DNA of 64,000 bases from Calothrix sp. FI2-JRJ7 (GCA_019359675.1 JAHHGX010000072.1:141959-205958), one strand, 5' to 3'; positions 9,877 to 18,402 are shown, counted from the first letter of the stretch. Notes: generated by a model not told the origin, from the letters alone. Numbers and translations: made by a program.

Positions 9877-10099
9877 ACTTAAATACAAAAATTCAAATGG
9901 TTAGCACAGGCAATTAATAAAAAGACAGCAACTTGATTCTGAGTTTTAAATAATTACGCCCAGAAGATTAAGTATTTTGCTGTATACAATTACCTAGAAA
10001 TAAATCGAGAGTTAGCGTAGCACACAAATTAAAGAGCTATTAGGTTTCAACTATTAGTTTGTAGCTACTTATGAATTAATTCAAATTGCTGTCACCAAA

Positions 10100-10999
10100 C
10101 TATTTTTTTGGTGTTAATACAGGCTTTGCTGGCTGTTGGGGTACGCTTACATTTGCTGGAATTGTAAAAGGAATACCCTTATCGATTCCTACGTTATTCA
10201 AATCGCCATTAATATCTAGTACGTAATTACCTGGGGGTAGCTTTTTAGTTATTGGCATTACTAACTGACGCTTTGTACCAGGTAGAACTGGAGTTGTCTG
10301 CAATTCTCCAACTTCAAGGATATTTGCTGGTAATTTAACATCTGCCTTACCAATATTTGATATCACCTGTGTTGCTTTCGCTCCAGGGTAGTTACCCGCG
10401 CGCCAAATTGCATACTGACCTTTCATACGGACACTAGCATTACCTGTACTCGAAATGTCAAATATGGCGTTTGTAGCATTAGGTTTGATATCAACATTTA
10501 TTGAGTTGAGTACGCTTGCGCGTTTAATATCACCAGAGTAAGCGTAAACAACAACACCTAAACGACCAATAGTTGTAAGCCCCTGAGAATTTTTTTGGCG
10601 ATTAGATAAAACTTCCTCAAGATAAATAACTGCGCGATGCTCGCCATCTTTCGGTTTAACCTTTGGACGGATTGCAAAGCGCAAGTTTTGCGAACTGCGC
10701 GGGGGAATTACAAAACGAGCAGGTGTAAAAACAATCCACTGATCTAAAGATTGGTCGCTAGACTCAGTTACTTGGAGTTTATTCTGTTCATTTAAAGTCC
10801 AATTCTTAACATAAGCTTGCATTTCTACTGGCTCTGAGGACAAGTTCATAATCTTTAGTGACTGCGAACGTCCTTTTCCATTCATTTCAATTTCAAACTT
10901 TGGTGGACTAACACCAACTTCCAATGCAAGCGCTTGTGGAGTAGATAGTGCGATTGTTCCGATTAAACCTAAAGCCGTTAATTGTTTTTTGTATAGCAT
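10100..10999 (-). CDS. PapD-like periplasmic fimbrial chaperone
   Basis: 299 residues with a signal peptide (basic start, hydrophobic core, predicted cleavage after QALA at about residue 25). The mature protein begins LEVGVSPPKFEIEM and shows the pilus chaperone pattern: FTPARFVIPPRSSQNLRFAI near residues 90-110 and EHRAVIYLEEV near 120-130, followed by a second Ig-like domain ending in a Pro-rich tail. Such chaperones cap nascent pilin subunits by donor-strand complementation in the periplasm. It lies between the subunit genes and the usher on the same strand, which is the usual arrangement. A GAGAG stretch precedes the ATG at 10999. Confidence 0.85.
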   Translation of the reverse strand: MLYKKQLTALGLIGTIALSTPQALALEVGVSPPKFEIEMNGKGRSQSLKIMNLSSEPVEMQAYVKNWTLNEQNKLQVTESSDQSLDQWIVFTPARFVIPPRSSQNLRFAIRPKVKPKDGEHRAVIYLEEVLSNRQKNSQGLTTIGRLGVVVYAYSGDIKRASVLNSINVDIKPNATNAIFDISSTGNASVRMKGQYAIWRAGNYPGAKATQVISNIGKADVKLPANILEVGELQTTPVLPGTKRQLVMPITKKLPPGNYVLDINGDLNNVGIDKGIPFTIPANVSVPQQPAKPVLTPKK

Positions 11000-11074
11000 T
11001 TGAACTCTCGATTTAAGACATTAGGGACTGAATAGTAAGAATTAATTACAAGCTAAATAAATAATTACAAATAA

Positions 11075-11608
11075 CTAGCGAATACTTTGTAAACATACAC
11101 CATCTTTACTCTTGATACATATCCTGAGAGTGCCATTGTAAGCTCCAGCACTGGTAGCTCGTGTTGGGTCAAACTTAAATCTAACTTGCCCTCGAATAGT
11201 TGCACTATTCTCGTTAGCGTTTTGCGAAAATATATCAGCTTGTACATGCTCAACAGTTACATTAACCATCCCATTAGAGCCATCAGTATTGGTAAAAATA
11301 CCTGGCTGCTCATACGTGACTTCTAATGATGTTGGAAGTTTGTCAAGTCGCACTACTTTCTCCCACGTGGCAACGCGCTCAACATTTTGAATAAAACTAA
11401 AACTAGGAGTACTCAACAATTCTGTTGAGTTATTTGCGTATCCTTGCTGTACAGCAAATACGTTAGAAACCCCGTCTAAAATTATTTTATCAGTTGATTG
11501 ACCACTTCCTAAAGGTGGTGTGTTTTGCGCTAAAGCTTTTACTGTAGGTAAAGTAAAAAGTACTGTAAATGCTACTAAATACTGTAAAAGTTTGAATTGA
11601 TAATTCAT
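11075..11608 (-). CDS. Exported fimbrial subunit-like protein
   Basis: 177 residues with a signal peptide (hydrophobic LVAFTVLFTLPTV, likely cleavage after ALA near residue 27). The mature part is predicted beta-rich and ends with DPTRATSAGAYNGTLRICI, the AGxYxGxLxI style seen at the C-terminal strands of pilin and spore-coat-U-like subunits. Two cysteines near the end (RICIKSKDGVCLQ) could form a disulfide. The gene is the second in the fimbrial cluster, 75 bases before the chaperone gene. Subunit or tip adhesin is the best guess from context; sequence alone is not conclusive. Confidence 0.65.
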   Translation of the reverse strand: MNYQFKLLQYLVAFTVLFTLPTVKALAQNTPPLGSGQSTDKIILDGVSNVFAVQQGYANNSTELLSTPSFSFIQNVERVATWEKVVRLDKLPTSLEVTYEQPGIFTNTDGSNGMVNVTVEHVQADIFSQNANENSATIRGQVRFKFDPTRATSAGAYNGTLRICIKSKDGVCLQSIR

Positions 11609-11956
11609 AATTTTAGTACCGAGTCAACGAAAAATTTAACGATAGTGTAACCGCATATTAAATTAAAATTTAATAAAATATTTACGTTTACTCATTCCTG
11701 AACTATAGAGAATATAAATTGTGCAGCTACTATGTACAATACTTGCTCAATTATCAAATTTTCAAACTTTTAATATACTAACTTTTGGCTTTTAAAGCTC
11801 TACATAGCAAGAACCTTAAAAGCAATCAACAACAAAAGCAAATTAAAAGTATCCAGATTTTATTTTTGAACTGGAAGCAGGCACGGCGCCTGCACCAGCA
11901 ACTATGACCGTTAAGCTTTATCTATCTCGTTGTGCCTGATGCCTAACAAGACAAAA
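11609..11956. other. AT-rich spacer between the two subunit genes
   Basis: No gene is visible. It contains a GC-rich inverted repeat with arms GCAGGC (11877-11882) and GCCTGC (11888-11893) enclosing one GGCGCC site. It has no U-run, so it is not an obvious terminator, though it lies just after the first subunit gene, where partial termination would adjust subunit ratios. Confidence 0.4.
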
Positions 11957-12547
11957 TTAAAGTTCGGCAAGAGCTTCGACTGTTAATAACCCAGCTCCAG
12001 TGTAACTTCCAGCAGTAGCTTCAGTTGTATCAAAGATAAGGTCAACACCACCTACAATTGGAGTTCTAGCATTCGTAGGAGTTCCCGAACCACCGTTAAC
12101 AGTTACACTCTTAAGAACAATTTTGTCTGTACTTGCTGCATCTGCATTTGCCAATACAGTTTGTTGAGTATCTGTATCAGTTATTTTAGGTGTAACTGTA
12201 ACATTAATAGGTCTACTACCGTTAGACCAAACAGCAAATAGCTCCTTAACATTTTTTGTTACTTCTGTGTCTGTACCTGCACCAATTCTGGGCACGGTTC
12301 TCATTAAGGTTCCGGTACCATCAGTAGTATCTGAACCACCAGTGTTGTAATCGCTTTCTTGGAGAGCGCCTAAGTCACCTTGGGTAATTTGCAAGTTGAT
12401 TGTTTTGAATGTACGTAGGTAAATTCCAGGCTGAATAGTAACGTTAACATCAACATCTTGCTTAACTGCATGAGCAGGTGCCGCAAAAATTGCGCTACCT
12501 AGTGCTGCTACGCTTGCTGCAACGATACCTAAAATCTTCTTATTCAT
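11957..12547 (-). CDS. Exported major pilin-like subunit
   Basis: 196 residues from the ATG at 12547, chosen because GGAG lies 12 bases before it and a textbook signal peptide follows (MNKKILGIVAASVAAL, cleavage after APAHA). The mature protein starts VKQDVDVNVTIQPGIYL, an alternating hydrophobic stretch that would suit a donor strand, and ends TAGSYTGAGLLTVEALAEL, like the last strand of fimbrial subunits. It has no cysteine. It is the promoter-proximal gene of the minus-strand cluster, where the main structural subunit is expected. Identity as a pilin rests on features and context, not on a recognised family. Confidence 0.65.
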   Translation of the reverse strand: MNKKILGIVAASVAALGSAIFAAPAHAVKQDVDVNVTIQPGIYLRTFKTINLQITQGDLGALQESDYNTGGSDTTDGTGTLMRTVPRIGAGTDTEVTKNVKELFAVWSNGSRPINVTVTPKITDTDTQQTVLANADAASTDKIVLKSVTVNGGSGTPTNARTPIVGGVDLIFDTTEATAGSYTGAGLLTVEALAEL

Positions 12548-12936
12548 GAGATAAATTACTCCAAAAATGTTCAATTCAGTTAGTAGATTCAGATTTTTAA
12601 GTTTGATCAACTCTCGCTTTGTACTCATCAAAGCTAATAATTTTTTTTGTTAATTATTTGTTGATAGAGCTTCCCTGGCTAGCCGGAGAGTTTGCGATGA
12701 AATACAATGTGTCAACATCAAGTAGATGTTAATGATTTATTTTCTATATATGAACCTTTACCTATAAAGCACTCCTCTTTGAATCAAAAACTGTAAATAC
12801 CACACAAAACACCACAAGAACCTTCGCGTGTAATTTTTATTTCTTTACATCGCTCGATTACATAAAGAATTTAACTCTTTTAAACTCAAACTACCTTCAG
12901 TAAGAATATGGAATTCTGAGGCATTGACAACAAAAA

Positions 12937-12960
12937 ATACTCAGTAACAACACTGAGTAT
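12937..12960 (-). terminator. Hairpin with U-run on the minus strand
   Basis: Arms ATACTCAG (12937-12944) and CTGAGTAT (12953-12960) with an 8-base loop. Read on the minus strand the stem is followed by six T residues, as in a rho-independent terminator. No established gene ends here; only a tiny reading frame (12941-13018) would use it. Confidence 0.55.
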
Positions 12961-13018
12961 AGAAAAATGCCTGAGTTATATATGATTCTAGGTTGTTGGC
13001 GGTTGAAGCCTTTAACAT
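12941..13018 (-). CDS. Possible very small protein (25 aa)
   Basis: An ATG at 13018 is preceded by GGAG at a good distance, and 25 codons follow, starting MLKASTANNLESYITQAF. The stop codon falls in the left part of the terminator-like hairpin. Start signal, short frame and terminator together suggest a short transcript, either a small protein or a small RNA. There is no homology support, so chance remains likely. Confidence 0.25.
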   Translation of the reverse strand: MLKASTANNLESYITQAFFYTQCCY

Positions 13019-13418
13019 TTGCAATTTCTCCTGTCAATGTGCTAGTGAAGCGAAAAAATTGAGAATCTGGGTAGCACAAGAGAAGCTTTACATACTAATA
13101 TTCTTTACGTAATCGAATATTTATAAACAGGAATAAAATAAAACCAACAACAATCTATCTTGTGGAGTCGGTTCTTGTGGGATGGGCACCATAAGCGAGT
13201 TACCATATCAAGAACGAGGCTTGCGATGCTGCCGTAGGGTGGAATGTCGCTTACGCGGATCTAAAAAATTGTATTGTTAGGTTGGGTTCCGTTCCTCCAC
13301 CCAACCTACAGTTCGCTCAAATCATTGGCAATCGTAGTAAGGTGCGTGACGCTTGATGATTTTCGCTTCGTTGTATGATTGTTGTAGCGTCACGCACCCT
13401 ACATGTGTCGGGTATAGC

Positions 13419-14894
13419 ATGTTTCAAGCGACTCGTCGGCGCCTAGCGCTCTGGTACACTTCAATTACAGCTGTATTACTACTATTGTTTGCGAGCGGAG
13501 TATACTTATACGTTCGTAATACATTAGTTGAACGTGTTGATGATACTTTGAACCATGTGGTCGAAGTCGTTGAGCGTGCGCTTGTAATTGAACAGGTAAA
13601 TCGTCAAAAAAAGGAATACCGTATAAATGTAGAAGCGAGTTTTCGCAATAATGCAAATTCGGTAGAAGATGACCGTATTGATATCGAATGGTTTAGTCCT
13701 ACAGGGGAGTTACTTTGGACGACGTTCCCTGAACCTATAAATATTCCTATTCACTCAAACCGTAACGGTGAGACTGTTCGCATCGAAAACAAAGGAATCC
13801 ACTCTACACCTGTACAGACGCGATTATTAAGAGCGGGACACTACGTGAACACGTCTCTACACCCAGCACTATTATTGCGTCAAGTTACTGACCGTGTGGA
13901 AATTGGGCGCCAGGTTTTAGGATATTTACGTGTGAGTCATCCTTGGTTTGAAGTGTCAAAACCTAGTCGGCAATTAATGTTTGATTTGGCTTTGGGAACT
14001 AGTTTAATGGTGCTTTCGGTTGCTTACTGCGGTTGGTTTCTCTCTGGAAAAGCTATGGAACCTGTTTTGGAGTCTTACCAACGCTTAAAACAGTTTACCG
14101 CTGATGCTTCCCATGAGTTGCGAAGTCCTATTGCCCTAATTCAAACGAATGTGCAGGTTGCGCTATCTGATTTAGAATCAAATTTACAGGCAAATGAAAC
14201 TAACGGCGCCACTAAGTGGCACTACAAGCAACAATTAAAAATAATCGAAAAACTTACGCAGCGTTTAGGCAAGCTAGTTAATGATTTACTATTCCTTGCG
14301 CGTCAAGATAGCGGTATTAGCAAAGATATATTTTCATCATGTCCACTCGATGCTCTACTAATGGAAGTAGTGGAAGAACAGCAGTTGCTTGCAAAAGAGA
14401 AACAAATTACGCTTTCATTGACATTAATTGACCCTCCTGAGACAGAAACTAATCCAGAAGTACTTGATAACTGGTTTGCGCTAAATGGTGACTGGGGTCA
14501 ACTTGTGCGATTATTTACAAATTTAATAGGCAACGCATTACGTTACACTCCATCTGGTGGCACAGTAGATATAGAATTGACACGTATCGAATCTATTTAT
14601 CGAGTATCTGGACTGCGTTATCTTACTCCTTTGCTGAAAGTAAAAGTGAGTGACACTGGCATCGGTATTCCTACTGAAGCTTTACCAAAATTATTTGACC
14701 GTTTTTACCGAGCAGACCCAGCACGCGCACATAACCAGAGTGAAATTACTGAAAAAGCAACTGGTTCAGGTTTAGGTTTAGCTATTGCCCAAGCTATAGT
14801 GGAACTCCATCAAGGTCAAATTCAAGTTGAAAGTATAGTTGGTAGGGGTACAACGTTTATCGTCACATTACCTATTGTTAAGAGTCACGAGTAA
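13419..14894 (+). CDS. Membrane sensor histidine kinase
   Basis: 491 residues from the ATG at 13419; an earlier frame opening at 13353 lies inside a dispersed repeat and was rejected. Membrane segments are at about residues 10-32 and 182-205, enclosing a periplasmic sensor region. The phosphoacceptor motif FTADASHELRSPIALIQ follows, then the ATPase domain with NLIGNALRYTPSGG, VSDTGIGIPTEALPKLFDRF and GSGLGLAIAQAIVELHQG. All key residues are present, so it should be active. Codons 132-148 coincide with a dispersed GTAGAGACG-type repeat within the periplasmic region. No response regulator gene is next to it, so its partner is unknown. Confidence 0.9.
   Translation: MFQATRRRLALWYTSITAVLLLLFASGVYLYVRNTLVERVDDTLNHVVEVVERALVIEQVNRQKKEYRINVEASFRNNANSVEDDRIDIEWFSPTGELLWTTFPEPINIPIHSNRNGETVRIENKGIHSTPVQTRLLRAGHYVNTSLHPALLLRQVTDRVEIGRQVLGYLRVSHPWFEVSKPSRQLMFDLALGTSLMVLSVAYCGWFLSGKAMEPVLESYQRLKQFTADASHELRSPIALIQTNVQVALSDLESNLQANETNGATKWHYKQQLKIIEKLTQRLGKLVNDLLFLARQDSGISKDIFSSCPLDALLMEVVEEQQLLAKEKQITLSLTLIDPPETETNPEVLDNWFALNGDWGQLVRLFTNLIGNALRYTPSGGTVDIELTRIESIYRVSGLRYLTPLLKVKVSDTGIGIPTEALPKLFDRFYRADPARAHNQSEITEKATGSGLGLAIAQAIVELHQGQIQVESIVGRGTTFIVTLPIVKSHE
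13812..13860. repeat. GTAGAGACG-type repeat inside a coding sequence
   Basis: The outer parts GTACAGACGCG and ACACGTCTCTAC match the family seen at 39089-39116 and 55131-55160. Here it lies in frame in the sensor kinase gene and encodes VQTRLLRAGHYVNTSLH. Confidence 0.65.
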
Positions 14895-14910
14895 GCTTAT
14901 ATACTTTGAG

Positions 14911-14940
14911 GAGGACGGGCAAGGATGCCCATCCCACAAG
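14911..14940. repeat. GGACGGGC...CCCATCCCACAAG dispersed repeat
   Basis: Just downstream of the sensor kinase. Related copies are at 13173-13188 (partial) and 25115-25163. Function unknown. Confidence 0.6.
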
Positions 14941-15115
14941 AGTTTCATTTATGGCTATTATGTAGGTTAAATACCAACAGCCCTGGTAGTGTGGCTTTCA
15001 TGTACTAGCAGGCGCCAGATTATATAATTGTAAGTGTGGGGATTATCAAAAGGTTTATGGAATCATGCGGAACATGGGAATATATTTGTTGTTAGCAAAA
15101 AATATGTAAAGCATA

Positions 15116-15301
15116 ATGAAAGTTAAGGAAATAATTAACCTTATTGAAGATGATGGTTGGTATTTAACTAGAACAAGGGGGAGTCATCGCCAATATAAAC
15201 ATCCGGGAAAATCTGGTTTAGTTACAGTACCCGGTAAACCCTCGGATGATTTAGCCCCAGGAACATTGAATAGTATTTTGAAACAAGCCCAACTTGAATA
15301 A
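15116..15301 (+). CDS. hicA: HicA family toxin
   Basis: 61 residues, the usual length for HicA mRNA interferases. The double-stranded RNA-binding-like fold is recognisable from IINLIEDDGWYLTRTRGSHR, with the catalytic histidine in GSHRQYKHPG, and the end GTLNSILKQAQL. The partner antitoxin gene follows after 54 bases on the same strand, the common hicAB order. This is the only toxin-antitoxin pair in this area in which both reading frames are undamaged. Confidence 0.85.
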   Translation: MKVKEIINLIEDDGWYLTRTRGSHRQYKHPGKSGLVTVPGKPSDDLAPGTLNSILKQAQLE

Positions 15302-15355
15302 TCAGATTTAACATCAGTTAATATATATATAAGAACAATAACAAGAGGAAAAGTA

Positions 15356-15565
15356 ATGCGTTACGCCATTGTAATTGAAAAAGCAGAAAATAATTACTCA
15401 GCTTATGTACCAGATTTACCTGGATGTGTAGCAACTGGAAAAACTGTAGAGGAAATTGAAAGAGAAATTCAAGAAGCTATTGTTTTTCATTTAGAAGGGT
15501 TACATGAGGAAGGTTTACCAATTCCTGAAGCTACTAGTTTATGTGAGTATGTTGAGGTTGCATAA
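15356..15565 (+). CDS. hicB: HicB family antitoxin
   Basis: 69 residues with the HicB partial RNase-H fold: MRYAIVIEKAENNYSAYVPD, then LPGCVATGKTVEEIEREIQ and AIVFHLEGLHEEG. There is no separate DNA-binding domain, as in many short HicB proteins. AGAGG lies about 10 bases before the ATG. It should neutralise the HicA encoded immediately upstream. Confidence 0.85.
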   Translation: MRYAIVIEKAENNYSAYVPDLPGCVATGKTVEEIEREIQEAIVFHLEGLHEEGLPIPEATSLCEYVEVA

Positions 15566-15663
15566 ATTTTAGAAGATTATTTTACTCTGAAGCTCAAGGT
15601 TTTTCTGGTACTTTAATAATCTTTGTTAGTTCTATTACATTGGTTCCATATGGAAAATATATT

Positions 15664-15852
15664 ATGATATCTTTATTATGCGATATAGCAATCGATTTTG
15701 ATGCCCAGTCAGCTTACCAAGCATCAGATATTCAAAAACTAATAAATCAAATACAAACAGCATTAACAGAAGCAGAGGACACAAACTTTGTGGTTGTGCT
15801 TAAAAATGTTTATTACCTAACTATGAAGGCTTTCTCTGTTTTATATGACTAG
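15664..15852 (+). CDS. Hypothetical small protein (62 aa)
   Basis: An open frame after hicB, 62 residues from the ATG at 15664 (an in-frame TTG at 15640 would add eight). It begins MISLLCDIAIDFDAQSAYQ and looks helical. No family is recognised and the ribosome binding site is weak; it could be a remnant. Confidence 0.3.
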   Translation: MISLLCDIAIDFDAQSAYQASDIQKLINQIQTALTEAEDTNFVVVLKNVYYLTMKAFSVLYD

Positions 15853-16047
15853 AGCAGTTTAAGAAAGTTTATGGCGCCTGGAAGTAAGTTTAACCTTTGA
15901 TTTTTCGCGCTTCGAGCGGGAATGAATCAGCCCTGCGCGCTCTCAGGGGGGAAAACAAAAATTTTTAGCCTCTCTTATTAACGAGAGAAAAGAAATGTTT
16001 TTAGCCCCCGAATTCGCGTTCTTGTTAGGGGGATAAAACATACTTTG
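15853..16047. other. Spacer with two hairpins
   Basis: Contains two short stem-loops: CTCTC/GAGAG near 15967-15985 and CCCCC/GGGGG near 16004-16032. No gene is visible. It lies where the toxin gene of the broken phd locus would be expected, but no PIN or RelE-type sequence is detectable. Confidence 0.4.
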
Positions 16048-16469
16048 TTACATATATTCCTGGAATTCTTCTAACGGTTCGTCAAAATCGTCTGACATCC
16101 GAACCGAACCTTTTGCGCTACCTGGTTGACGGTCAGGCTTTATCCTTGGTGTAACTGGCGCCAATCTTACAACGGGCAGGTTATCCTTAGTAATTACAAT
16201 TTCTTCACCGTAACTGACATCTTGCACATCTACGTATAAATTCTTAATTTAAAATAAGATTGTTTTTAATATTACAACTATAGGCAGTCCATTTTAATGG
16301 ACTTATGCTATTAGCCTACGGACTTTCAGTCCTAGGCGGGTATGAGCGTAGTTACAGATTCGGCAATTAATATTACATGTAAAAATGTAGGTGCAAGATA
16401 TAAGGTAAGGGCTGCATCAATATATTGAGTTAGATTTTCGGATGCTTCAGCAATAGAGATTTGCTTCAT
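16048..16469 (-). pseudogene. Phd/YefM antitoxin gene split by a small insertion
   Basis: From the ATG at 16469 the frame gives MKQISIAEASENLTQYIDAA, the typical start of a Phd-type antitoxin, and then runs into unrelated sequence and a stop. From about 16230 downward the other half reads GEEIVITKDNLPVVRLAPV, continues through PGSAKGSVRMSDDFDEPL and ends EEFQEYM at a proper stop (16048). The two halves are separated by about 180 bases with imperfect terminal inverted repeats. No toxin gene follows. The gene was probably inactivated by insertion of a miniature element. Confidence 0.8.
16221..16401. mobile_element. Miniature inverted-repeat element in the phd gene
   Basis: Imperfect inverted termini start with ATCTTGCAC on one side and end GTGCAAGAT on the other. 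Inside is a perfect palindrome AGTCCATTTTAATGGACT and a second stem built on GGACTTTCAGTCC. There is no transposase. The boundaries are approximate because no clear target duplication is seen. Confidence 0.6.
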
Positions 16470-16503
16470 AACTTAATTTTAGCTTTTTTAACCCAGAGAA
16501 GGA

Positions 16504-18375
16504 ATGAACGGCGCCTTTCTCCGTAGTATCATAGTACTTCTGCCTGTGGTTACTTCTGTAAAAATGCGACACGAATCGAAACGTAATTCCTCGGTGCCAT
16601 CATTAAGACGGGTGCTGGGCATTTTAAATACTTATCGCTTACTTGTGCTAGGCGCCATCACTAGTTTATTACTACTAATTACAATCAATGCTATAACTCC
16701 ACAGCTTTTTCGCTGGGGTATTGACCAAGGTATTGCTAAGGGTAATCTAGATGTTGTATTCAAGTGTGCGCTGTTTCTAGTTTTAGCAGCTATTGGACGA
16801 GGAATATTTAGCTTTGGGCAGAGTTTTTTCGCAGAAGCAACTTCGCAAAATGTCGCTTACAACCTTCGCAATCAAATTTTTACTCAAACTCAGTATTTGA
16901 GTCAGAGTTACTATAACCGCACTACAAGCGGACAGTTACTAACGCGCGTTACCAGCGATATCGACCAAATCCGAACTTTTGTTGGTACTAGTTTACTACA
17001 AATATTTAGCGGGCTAATTACTTTAGTTACCAGTGCGACTATTTTACTTGTAATGAATTGGAAGTTAGCGCTGATAACATTGATTTCAATACCAGTCGCA
17101 GGATTTGTAGTGGGAAGGTTCTTTAAAAACAACTCACAGTTATTTAGATTAGTCCAAACACAGCTAGCAAATTTGAATGGTGTTCTTGAAGAGAATTTGC
17201 TCGGTGTGCGGGTGGTAAAAGCATTTGTACGCGAACAATCAGAAGTATTAAGATACACAAACTTTAACGGTGAGTTGTTAGAGTCGAATATGAAGACTGT
17301 AAGGGTGCTGCGAAATGTTTTCCCTGTTTTGTTTTTACTGAGTAATTTTATTACTTTAGCAGTTTTGGGATTTGGCGGCGCCGAAGTCATCAACAAGCAA
17401 TTATCTTTAGGTGAATTAGTTGCATTTAATTCGTATTTAGCATTTATTATTCAACCAGTGCTACAAATAGGTTTTGCATCTGGAGTTATTGCCCAAGCAT
17501 CAGCTTCAGCAGGACGTGTATATGAAGTTATCGATGCACAAGTAGATATTCATAACCGCGCAAATTCTATTACTTTAGAAACATGTGCAGGTAAAGTAGA
17601 ATTTGAAGATGTAGATTTTCGTTACCTAGAAGCAAATACTAATGCGCTTTCAAAAGTTTCTTTTACAGTGGAACCAGGTGAATTTGCTGCTATTGTCGGA
17701 ATGACGGGAACAGGCAAAAGCACAATTGTTAATTTAATTCCCCGCTTCTATGATGTTACATCAGGCGCCGTAAGAATAGATGGCTACGATGTGCGTGATT
17801 TAACGGTTGATAGTTTGCGTTCGCATGTTGGTGTCGTCTTTCAAGATGCAACTTTATTTTCAGGAACTATCCGCGATAATATCGCATATGCTGTACCAGA
17901 GGCGCCTTTAGAAAAAATAATCGAAGCGGCTAAATTTGCAGCTATTGATGACTTTATTAGTAGTTTACCCGATGGTTACGACACAATTGTTGGCGAACGG
18001 GGTATTGGGTTATCTGGAGGGCAAAAACAGCGAATAGCTATCGCACGTACTGTACTTACTAATTTTAGTATTCTCATTCTCGATGATAGTACTTCTGCTG
18101 TCGATGCGAAAACAGCTACATTAATTCAAGAGTCTTTGAATGACTTAATGCAACGGCGCCGTTGTACAGTAATAATGGTAGCTCAAAGACTCAGTAGTAT
18201 CCGCAAGGCTGACCGCATTTTACTTCTTGATAAAGGTAAGTTAGTCGCACAGGGTACACACGAAGAGTTATTAGGAAATAAATTATATGCAGCTATTTTA
18301 GCTTCGCAACAAAAACAAGGCACCTTGGAAAATGCCAATACCGTCTCACCAATTACCAATTACAGTTATGATTAG
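16504..18375 (+). CDS. ABC exporter half-transporter (ABCB/MsbA type)
   Basis: 623 residues from 16504, or 603 if the ATG at 16564 is used; the first has AGAAGG very close by, the second looks more like the family start. Six membrane helices occupy about residues 40-340. The nucleotide-binding domain has Walker A in GMTGTGKST, the Q-loop FQDATLFSG, the signature LSGGQKQR and Walker B ILILDDSTSA. The aspartate after Walker B where most exporters have glutamate (LDDS rather than LDEA) is notable, as it could reduce hydrolysis by this site in a homodimer and would suit a heterodimer. The substrate is unknown. Confidence 0.9.
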   Translation: MNGAFLRSIIVLLPVVTSVKMRHESKRNSSVPSLRRVLGILNTYRLLVLGAITSLLLLITINAITPQLFRWGIDQGIAKGNLDVVFKCALFLVLAAIGRGIFSFGQSFFAEATSQNVAYNLRNQIFTQTQYLSQSYYNRTTSGQLLTRVTSDIDQIRTFVGTSLLQIFSGLITLVTSATILLVMNWKLALITLISIPVAGFVVGRFFKNNSQLFRLVQTQLANLNGVLEENLLGVRVVKAFVREQSEVLRYTNFNGELLESNMKTVRVLRNVFPVLFLLSNFITLAVLGFGGAEVINKQLSLGELVAFNSYLAFIIQPVLQIGFASGVIAQASASAGRVYEVIDAQVDIHNRANSITLETCAGKVEFEDVDFRYLEANTNALSKVSFTVEPGEFAAIVGMTGTGKSTIVNLIPRFYDVTSGAVRIDGYDVRDLTVDSLRSHVGVVFQDATLFSGTIRDNIAYAVPEAPLEKIIEAAKFAAIDDFISSLPDGYDTIVGERGIGLSGGQKQRIAIARTVLTNFSILILDDSTSAVDAKTATLIQESLNDLMQRRRCTVIMVAQRLSSIRKADRILLLDKGKLVAQGTHEELLGNKLYAAILASQQKQGTLENANTVSPITNYSYD

Positions 18376-18402
18376 GATAGAAGTTTAGTTGCATACTTTA
18401 CT

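Larger units (their letters stand above)
12548..13418. repeat. Long intergenic region with stacked dispersed repeats
   Basis: 871 bases upstream of the fimbrial cluster. Three unrelated repeat families lie close together: a CTTGTGGGATGGGC element at 13173-13188, a GTTGGGTTCCGTTCCTCCAC element at 13276-13309, and a GTGCGTGACGC...GCGTCACGCAC hairpin at 13341-13402. Each has a second copy elsewhere in the window. The AT-rich stretch next to 12547 probably holds the fimbrial promoter, but no box is clear. Confidence 0.65.

Noticed and set aside
13353..13418. Upstream extension of the sensor kinase reading frame
   Set aside because: It falls in a dispersed hairpin repeat, and the membrane helix with its basic start follows naturally from the ATG at 13419.
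16911..17396. Long open frame antisense to the ABC exporter (161 codons)
   Set aside because: It lies fully inside a well-supported gene, its product has no signal or domain, and the exporter frame explains the composition.
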